Below, piece by piece: positions 57,495-64,000 of a DNA stretch of 64,000 nt; within the stretch, counting starts at the first letter, position 1, and each line of letters begins with the position of its first letter. The stretch lies in contig ML978171.1 of NCBI GenBank assembly GCA_010015745.1, forward strand, positions 62,001 through 126,000. Direction: 5' to 3'. The position numbers were made by a program, and so were the translations under genes. The notes beneath the pieces are model-generated. The model had not been told where the DNA came from, did no database searches, and saw nothing but the letters and a program-made list of their open reading frames with translations. Origin of the DNA: Setomelanomma holmii. Its lineage: Eukaryota; Ascomycota; Dothideomycetes; Pleosporales; Phaeosphaeriaceae.

Positions 57495-58257
57495 TCAGAC
57501 ATTCATCTCGTCCATCTCGTCCATCTCGACCCGTTCGATCCGCTCGTGTGACTTGATCCACTCGCTGAACTCGAGCCACTGGTTGTACCAGCGGCGTAAT
57601 TCGAGAGTCTGTGTCCGTTGACGGGCTGGTCGTCCGCGCGACCACGTTAGGACATGTGAGACATAGCGCAAACACCAAAATACGGCAACCGCTAAGAGCA
57701 TGAATGCCTGGAAGCTGAAGAAAGTTACTTCGGGTACCCAGGTAGAAAGTTTTCGGACGAGCGACTTTCGCGAGGCGACCACCAGATAGGCCTCAGCGCA
57801 TGAACTGTTTCGTCACACGCAGCAGTTCTTTCAGCACTCTGGGAAGAGTCAGCGAAGTCGATCGGATTAATCGGAAGGTGGGAGGGGCAATTCGTACCTG
57901 CAGGCCTTTGCAGTAGGCTGGGTATGCTACTGTGGCCTCGCGATATTTGTTCTCGACCGTTATCGCAAGCGCAGCGGATGACGTTGGCTCAGCTGAGAAA
58001 TCAGGTAGGGATGCAGAGGACGGGCCGTAAGTTGAAGCGGCGCTTGCTTTTCCGCTTACGGTAGTTCCTGCTATAGTATTCGAGCTTGAGATTATGCCAT
58101 TGCTCAAACCGAGATCAGTGTCCAAAGTGAGGGTGTTGGGGCTGTTGTTCGGCGCTGCGAATGTGTTTTGCTGATATTTGCCTGGAGAAGCGAGTGAGGT
58201 TAGGCCATCTGGGCAGATGGGAAAGGTATGGCTGGTAGGAGTCGACGGTGATGACAT
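57495..58257 (-). CDS. Unrecognised protein with a C-terminal membrane segment; gene model unresolved
   Basis: Exon 1 (57898-58257) encodes 120 residues starting MSSPSTPTSHTFPICPDGL. It is Ser/Thr/Pro-rich with a small helical end (YREATVAYPAYCKGLQ). A donor GTACG and acceptor CCCAG at 57839 lead into SAERTAACDETVHALR, whose frame then ends at 57725. One base off, a second frame carries a clear membrane protein end: LVVASRKSLVRKLSTW, then the hydrophobic PEVTFFSFQAFMLLAVAVFW, then a basic tail reaching 57495. The two would join if one base were added near 57788. So this is either two overlapping readings, a frameshifted gene, or a sequence error. I do not recognise the family. Confidence 0.45.
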
Positions 58258-58493
58258 GGGTCCACGTGACAACAATTAATTCCTGGTCTGTGAAGGGTGA
58301 ATATTACACCAGCAACGGACTTTCTCCATATCCTCACCGTCAATCTTGCCCTAGCCGCACCAACATCATTGCGCGTATATGAGTCGGTAGCTTGCGCGCT
58401 CTTTACATGTAAAAGTGACCATGACACCTACAACCTATACGTCCCTTATATACTCCGTGACGCCGCCCAATGCATAACCTCCAAGCTACGCCT

Positions 58494-58899
58494 TCATAGT
58501 TTCGTCTTCGGCCCCGCTTGCATAGCTCTTTGTTGCTCCAATATGTATCCACTTGCGACTGGGCTCCAACCTTGACTTGCGATCTGAGGAATAGGGAAAG
58601 GTGGTTTTCGTAGGTTCTGGGTGAAGAACACTGGGTGTCGCGTGGCGGCGTCAAAGAAAGATGGAACTTGAGGGGCGTGATGAGGCGGCATGGCTTCAAC
58701 TTGAGATCGCGGCCTTGGGTCTACTGCTTGTTTTTGTGGACCCGGTAGCTGTGAGGCCTCGTGCACGGCGCGTCGTTGCTGATACGCGTATGTGGTTTGG
58801 CCGGATTGTTGTGGTGGCTAGTGTGTGTCAGAGTAAACACGGGTTCAAAAGGTCATGACTACTCACCTTCGGCCGCGATGGCTGTGAGCCTGACAACAT
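58494..58899 (-). CDS. Small proline/glutamine-rich protein of unknown function
   Basis: Two exons (58867-58899, 58494-58817) give 118 aa. Exon 1 encodes MLSGSQPSRPK with a GTGAGT donor, and the acceptor is ACTAG. The sequence is rich in Pro, Gln and basic residues and ends KTKL. It contains a compact segment PSFFDAATRHPVFFTQNLRK. No membrane segment, signal peptide or known domain is visible. The clean splice signals and protein-like composition favour a real gene, but no function can be assigned. It is divergent from the ABC ATPase gene at 59121. Confidence 0.55.
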
Positions 58900-59120
58900 A
58901 GTCAACTTTGACTAAGGTCCATCGACTCCTAAGGTAGCCATCACGGTAGATGCGGGCCCGCAGCTGTCAGTCGAAGCGAACCTCGGCAGATTAGCGAGGC
59001 GACGTCATGCCTGTCGCGGAGACGGATCAATCTCCGTTGACCACTCCAGCGGGCGGCAATGCGTCCAAATGAAGGGACTTTGTACATGTCGAATGAACGA
59101 CCATCCAGCAAGTTTTCGAC

Positions 59121-61109
59121 ATGCGAAGAACTCCAGCTTTATATTTCGCAGCTTCAGGATGCTCGAGACTTCACACCACACGAAGCTTATACTCTGAGCC
59201 CATCGTCAAAATCACCAATGCCACTTTCTACCGGCACCATCCCTCCTCCAAGCCCTCACAAATTCAACTTGACACATCAACAAACCCACCCTTATTCCCT
59301 AACCTGAACCTTTCCCTCCCCTCCTTCTCGGCTCCAAACCAACACTGGGCCATCCTCTCCCCATCCTCCATAATCCGCACCACATTCCTCCAAATCCTAC
59401 GTGGCCAACTGCTCTGCTTCCCACCCACAGCACGGACATTCCCGTACCTCTTATCCCCAGACGTATCAGATAAGAACCGCTATCCAGACCGCGCAATTGA
59501 GTATGTCGGCTTCGACGTCGAGCGCAAAGCCTTCGGCGGGGCATATTTATCCGCGCGGTACGAGTCGCTCAAGGAAGATACGGATTTCACTTTGCAGCGC
59601 TACTTGACGGGTATCGTTACTATGAACCCGGGCGAGGAAGAACTCAAAGCCAAAGCGATTGCGGCAGGCGTTATGCGGTCTGTCATGGCTGATTTGGAGC
59701 TCGAGAGATTCTTGTCAAAACCCGTGGCTATGCTATCCAACGGGCAGAGTCGACGTGCGAGGATTGGGAAGGCGTTGTTGACGCAGCCGTTGGTGCTGTG
59801 TCTTGATGCGCCATTTATTGGGCTGGATCCAATTGTCACGAGGCATATTTCTGATGTGTTGAGAAGATTGGCGGAACAGAGGAAGCCGAGGATTGTGCTG
59901 AGTCTGAGGCCGCAGGATGCGGTGCCGGAGTGGATTACGCATATTGTGTATGCGGGTGAGGATGGGCGCATTGATGCGGTGGCGAAGAAAGAGGAGGTGT
60001 TTGATTATTTGAAGAAGCAGTATGATGGAATTGAAAAGCAGGGTAATGGCTCAGGAGAATTAAGTCCGAAAGTGGTTGAGATGAGAGAAGTCGGACGGCA
60101 TTTGTCTGAGAGCGGGAACTTTGAGGGCACCACGTCGACTTCAACTACCACCGCAATCAGTCGCGACGGCTACTCCAAGAACGACACCACCAAAGTCTCC
60201 ACCGGCGAGCCCATCGTCGAGATCGACGGTGTCTGCATCGCATACGGCCCCAACTCCGTCCTCGGCGACTGGCAACAAACCACCCACGGCATCCAAAAAC
60301 CCGGCCTGCACTTCACCATCCACCGCGGCCAGCGCTGGGGTATCTTCGGCGCCAACGGCAGCGGCAAAACGACACTCCTCAGCCTCGTCACATCCGACCA
60401 CCCACAAACCTACTCCGCGCCCGTGAAGCTCTTCCAGCGCTCACGACTCCCCGAACCCGGCGTACCTGGCATTACCATCTTCGAGATCCAAGCGCGAATG
60501 GGCCACGCAAGTCCAGAAGTCCACGCCCTATTTCCAAAGTATCTCAGCGTTCGCCGCGCCATGGAAAGTGCATGGGCTGATACGCCCATTACTTCACCTC
60601 GCCTTGACGCCAACGCTGTAGCGCGCGTCGACGCAGCGCTAAGTTGGTTTGAAAACGAGCTTCGCAACGGCGACGCACGCGGCGGACTAGCATGGGCGAA
60701 AGACACACTCTTCGGCGAAATCTCATACTCGGCCCAACGCGTTCTTCTCTTCCTGCGCGCCACGATACGCAACCCAGACATTGTCATTCTCGACGAAGCA
60801 TTCAGCGGCATGGACCATATAGCGCGAGACAAATGTCTCCTCTTCTTGTCCCGCGGACAGAGCATGGATCTCAAGTACACGGACGCTGGGCTGAAGCCTG
60901 TTGCGAGGGAAGGAGAAGTGACTGTCCCTGGGTTGCAGAAGCATCAAGCGCTGCTTTGTGTGAGTCATAGTAAACAGGAGATCCCGGGGTGTGTGAGGGA
61001 TTGGATTTGTTTGCCTGAGCCGGGGACGGGGGCGCCGAGGTTTGGGAAGTGGGATGGGCCGGTGGAGTTGGATGGGAGGAGGTGGGATGAGATATGGGAT
61101 TGGCAGTGA
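59121..61109 (+). CDS. Double ABC ATPase, YDR061W-like, possibly mitochondrial
   Basis: An intronless frame of 662 aa. The first 27 residues (MRRTPALYFAASGCSRLHTT and on) are basic and lack acids, as in a mitochondrial presequence. No membrane domain is present, so this is a soluble tandem ATPase. NBD1 has no good Walker A: the site reads SPSSIIRTTFLQ. It keeps signature LSNGQSRRARIGKA and Walker B VLCLDAPFIGLDP, in which the catalytic Glu is Ala. NBD2 has Walker A GANGSGKTTLLS, a weak signature (ISYSAQRVLLFLRA), Walker B IVILDEAFSGMD and a switch His in CVSHSKQE. The pairing resembles yeast YDR061W and bacterial ModF-like proteins. The cellular role is not known to me. An alternative upstream reading at 59059 is in another frame and rejected. 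Confidence 0.82.
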   Translation: MRRTPALYFAASGCSRLHTTRSLYSEPIVKITNATFYRHHPSSKPSQIQLDTSTNPPLFPNLNLSLPSFSAPNQHWAILSPSSIIRTTFLQILRGQLLCFPPTARTFPYLLSPDVSDKNRYPDRAIEYVGFDVERKAFGGAYLSARYESLKEDTDFTLQRYLTGIVTMNPGEEELKAKAIAAGVMRSVMADLELERFLSKPVAMLSNGQSRRARIGKALLTQPLVLCLDAPFIGLDPIVTRHISDVLRRLAEQRKPRIVLSLRPQDAVPEWITHIVYAGEDGRIDAVAKKEEVFDYLKKQYDGIEKQGNGSGELSPKVVEMREVGRHLSESGNFEGTTSTSTTTAISRDGYSKNDTTKVSTGEPIVEIDGVCIAYGPNSVLGDWQQTTHGIQKPGLHFTIHRGQRWGIFGANGSGKTTLLSLVTSDHPQTYSAPVKLFQRSRLPEPGVPGITIFEIQARMGHASPEVHALFPKYLSVRRAMESAWADTPITSPRLDANAVARVDAALSWFENELRNGDARGGLAWAKDTLFGEISYSAQRVLLFLRATIRNPDIVILDEAFSGMDHIARDKCLLFLSRGQSMDLKYTDAGLKPVAREGEVTVPGLQKHQALLCVSHSKQEIPGCVRDWICLPEPGTGAPRFGKWDGPVELDGRRWDEIWDWQ

Positions 61110-61243
61110 AGTAGAATGAGGAGTGGCATATTGTGGAATGCTGGGATAGAACTCAGAGCATTCCGAGTGTTTACTTGCTGCAGGAGCCCATGTTGGGTAG
61201 ATAGAAGAGCTCCCGAACAAAAACCTCTGTACGACTTCATTAT

Positions 61244-61859
61244 CATGCCGGAAATACGCAAAAAGCCTTCTAAGTGCGAGAGTGAGATTCACGATCACCC
61301 CGACTCCGACATTGGCCTCATATACGATAAACACAATCGTATGTGGCTATGCGAATACTGTATCTATCAACATTCTCTCTACTACGGTCCTAGATACGAG
61401 GTTTCCCCACCGCCTTTGTTCGTACAAAGGATGTTTCAGATGTGGCACCTGCATCGATCTTGAGTCCCAATTTTGGTATTGCAATCAGCACGGCACTCGG
61501 TGCGAAGTCCCAATCTCATGTCGTAGGCATGACCCACTTTATCAGTGCTGGCGCCGTGCTGTTGTCGGGAGCACTATGAAGCATCGTTGCCGCGAAGCAG
61601 ATTCGGATTTTTCCAGGCGAGTAATGCACAGCTTGATCAGCATGACTGTCCAGACTGTCCAGAGTGCCCCAAGAGTTTAGTCGAGCGTCCATCAACGAAT
61701 CTGGATGCAATCAGTACGATTGTGCAGAACGAATGTGTCATCTGCTGTAACAGCTTCCCGAGCCTCCGTCGGCTGCATGTATGTGGACATACATATTGCG
61801 ATGGGTGTATATCAAGGATGGTCGTTGCCAGTGGAAACAATGGCCTGAAGTACCCGTGA
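61244..61859 (+). pseudogene. RING/IBR-like zinc-finger remnant in three frames
   Basis: Cys/His-rich pieces occur in succession but in different frames. The first starts MPEIRKKPSKCESEIHDH with WLCEYCIYQHSLYY. The second has KGCFRCGTCIDLESQFWYC. The third has HDCPDCPECPKSL and a RING-like CVICCNSFPSLRRLHVCGHTYCDGC, ending KYP-stop-CRR. The last stop (TGA, 61857-61859) interrupts a spot where RBR-type RING proteins usually have a Pro-x-Cys pair. Frame changes could be introns, but donors are weak and intron sizes small. I therefore treat it as a decayed RING/RBR-type ubiquitin-ligase gene. A functional multi-exon gene is not excluded. Confidence 0.45.
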
Positions 61860-62403
61860 TGTCGGCGTTTGGCGTAAACATACTGCCTGTGTAAGTAAAG
61901 AAGTCCTGCACACTATCGGAAAATCGAGACTCCATGTTAGGCAGACACAAGTCTGCTGTTGATTGCAATATGTACGCCGAAGTGAAGTTTCTATCGCCGT
62001 AACGCCTATCAACAGTCCCAATGCGACTCCGCCGTTGACGATGCCGTATCCCATGGAAGATCCCATTCCAGTCCCGATGATGCTGCACCATTCATTCGTG
62101 ATGCTCATTGACATCCAGACGAAACTGAAACATGAAATCCAGTACAGCTAACCGCGCTGTGTGGCTGATATCTTGGAAGCACTTGCGTAAACAAGATCAC
62201 ATCGAACTTCATAAACAGTATACCGAGAAGATAGCGCCTAAGAAGAAACAAGTCCGTACACCGTCGAAAACGCTGAAGAAGATCGTTGAAACTACGCAAA
62301 CAGATTTTGCAGTCTCCTTGATCGTACATTCGCAGGTCGTATCGTATCGTTCGTGAATCATGCCCAGTAGATTATGTAGTTCGTAAAGAGAGGTTGAGAA
62401 GCA
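61860..62403. other. Intergenic region
   Basis: About 0.54 kb between the RING-like remnant and the 3' end of the phosphatase gene. Short open frames overlap and are not convincing. Confidence 0.5.
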
Positions 62404-64000
62404 TCATTTCGAGTAAGGCTTGTTCATAAGCGCAATCTCGCGTGCGACAGTAGCCCATTCCAACTCGCGGCGAAGAGTTTCGTTACGTCGCTGACGTTGG
62501 AACTCTTCCCACTTGAGAAGTTCGTACGTGAATCGAAGATGCGGTTGGATTATTACGTTCAAGCGCCGGGCTCGAACAAAACAGCTAGAGCAACGTGTTA
62601 TTACTGGAAGATTATGTAAAGATTGGGACTTACTATGCGCGAGGGAAAGAAAGACCCATCTCGTTCATTACCTCCGCTATACAGATGGTTGCGGACCGGG
62701 ATACACCTACCCTGCAATGGACAAGGGTAGCACCACCGTGACGTTTACCTGCTTCTAAGAAAAGTCAGCGCATGCGTTTGATGGGACTCGTCCGAGTGAC
62801 CCACCGATAAATTTCAAACAACGCTCGAATTCAGCCCACAGCGGATCAACCCCGTTATCTTGCACGCGATCAACCATCAAAAAGTTCTCCGTAGGCCAAT
62901 TGAGCTTCTTTTTGAGGTCGTCGGGCCAGGAGAGCGATTCTCCAACGCTCAAGATGCGAGTAATGCCCAGTTCGCGAAGGAGCTCCGGGTTGTTTGCGTG
63001 GCCGAGATTCCCTAGGTACATGTATGGCAGAATCCTGCTAGGCAAGCTGCCATCTATCTTCGAAAGCCACTTGGGTTCCGGCATGTTGAACACGCTCTGA
63101 TTGAACCGTGGAGATTCTTGAAGAATGCGAGGTTGTATGGCTGTCAAAAGCGCGACATCTGATGGATATGCAAAGAAGTTTCGTCCTTTGTCGCGGTGCA
63201 TTTGTACCCAAGCATCATGCACAGGCAATCCTTCAGCATACATGAAGTAAGCCAACGCAAGAAGTGTCGTCTCTGTGTACCCATCTGTGCAATGAATGAG
63301 GAATTTCCGTGGTGTTGCGATATCGTCAAGCTCAATAGCCTCATCTTCATCGGGTCTTCGTCGCTTCCAACGCTTCGCCTCGTGAGGGTTTGCCAGCTCG
63401 TACATCCACTTGCACATCTCCATTAGGCCGTCAACCTCTGAGTGCGACCAAGTCGGGGGCATAATGCTTCCCGAAGAAGGGAACTCCATGTGCAGTGTAG
63501 ACTTGCGATTGTTCTTCTCTAAGCCCATGCGTAGGGCTCGCAGTGAGCGCGATTCTGGAACATGAGCAAGGTCGGTTGCTTCGATGAGCATGTCATACGC
63601 ATCCTCACCCACGCAATTGGGATTGAGGCCAGTATCAGGCGTTGGGCCTAGAAAAATGTTGTTGCTAATTTCTGAAGCTTTCGACATCTCACACATTTCG
63701 TAACGTTCCCAGAAGACTGCGAAAGTGTTAGCTCTGCGGTCGCTCGTAATCACAGCGTTGAAAGCTTACAGAAATCGACAACGTTGCCAGTCATTCCTCC
63801 TGCTGTATCTATAGCAACCAAGTCTGGAAACTTGTCCTGCACAACATTGAAGGAATCTAATCACGTCAGTATTGGATCAAGATTACGCAGTTTCCGGGCT
63901 TACCTGAGAGCATGAAGGTATTGAACAAGCAACGCGGAAATCCATGTCTTGCCTCGTATTGTCTTTGTGCTTTCGAAATACTCTGTGCCAACGCCACTGT
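62404..64000 (-). CDS. PPS1: Dual-specificity protein phosphatase PPS1-like (C-terminal part)
   Basis: Five exons are seen (63904-64000, 63770-63856, 62805-63716, 62634-62754, 62404-62584), about 465 aa. The N-terminus lies beyond the right edge. The sequence contains FLIHCTDGYTETTLLALAYF (a first PTP-like loop, HCTDGYT with no Arg at the usual place) and NFFAYPSDVALLTAI. Then come PSRILPYMYLGNLGHANN and the active DSP signature VHCRVGVSRSATICIAEVM. Yeast PPS1 has this same layout and links to the S-phase checkpoint and TOR signalling. The catalytic Cys and Arg of the second loop are present. Each splice site restores conserved sequence, for example FIGEAGKRHGGATLVHC. The fourth intron ends GCTCTAG. 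Confidence 0.9.

Noticed and set aside
61963..62356. Open frames between the RING remnant and PPS1
   Set aside because: They are short, lack motifs and overlap frames on the other strand.

Overview
The window is nuclear DNA of a filamentous ascomycete (Pezizomycotina; Dothideomycetes is a guess from gene content). Almost every gene is split by short introns of about 45-80 bp with GTRNGT donors, CTAAC-like branch points and YAG acceptors. The content is typically fungal: an RTA1-like membrane protein, a HET-domain gene, GH125 mannosidase, NOP53, EXO84, Ypt6 and the PPS1 phosphatase. Genes lie on both strands with no operon-like order. No tRNA, rRNA or CRISPR was recognised.

Layout. 0-6.7 kb holds housekeeping genes: NOP53 (cut by the left edge), Ypt6/Rab6, TOM20, EXO84 and a Myb/SANT-like nuclear protein. 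6.65-8.79 kb has no gene but carries a degenerate repeat of about 360-470 bp period with paired conserved blocks. 8.8-10.0 kb is a mitochondrial-looking quinone oxidoreductase. 10.8-16.35 kb is a tandem, same-strand cluster of four diverged paralogues of an unrecognised family. Two look intact and two carry one in-frame stop. 16.7-25.0 kb is housekeeping again: CCT1, prolyl-tRNA synthetase, a Cys-containing small protein, RPN13 and ribosomal protein eL6. 25.6-44.1 kb carries a sterol-desaturase-like enzyme, a large alpha/beta hydrolase, a secreted GH125 mannosidase, CLP1, an inositol polyphosphate kinase, a La-motif protein with an Arb1-like C-terminus, an RTA1-like protein and RNase P/MRP subunit POP4. 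44.9-50.1 kb is a full-length ABCA-type transporter.

The last 14 kb is more accessory. It holds a HET pseudogene with three nonsense codons, a carboxylesterase with one nonsense codon, an alginate-lyase-like secreted protein with a GC-AG intron, an unresolved membrane-protein locus, a small proline-rich protein, a YDR061W-like double ABC ATPase, a RING-like remnant, and PPS1 running off the right edge.

Functional links are loose. RNA processing (CLP1, POP4, NOP53, the La/Arb1-like protein), protein quality control (CCT1, RPN13) and membrane traffic (Ypt6, EXO84, TOM20) are represented but not clustered. The two most unusual signals are the paralogue cluster at 10.8-16.35 kb and the paired-block repeat at 7.1-8.5 kb. 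A third theme is that accessory genes are broken only by nonsense codons, never by an obvious large deletion.
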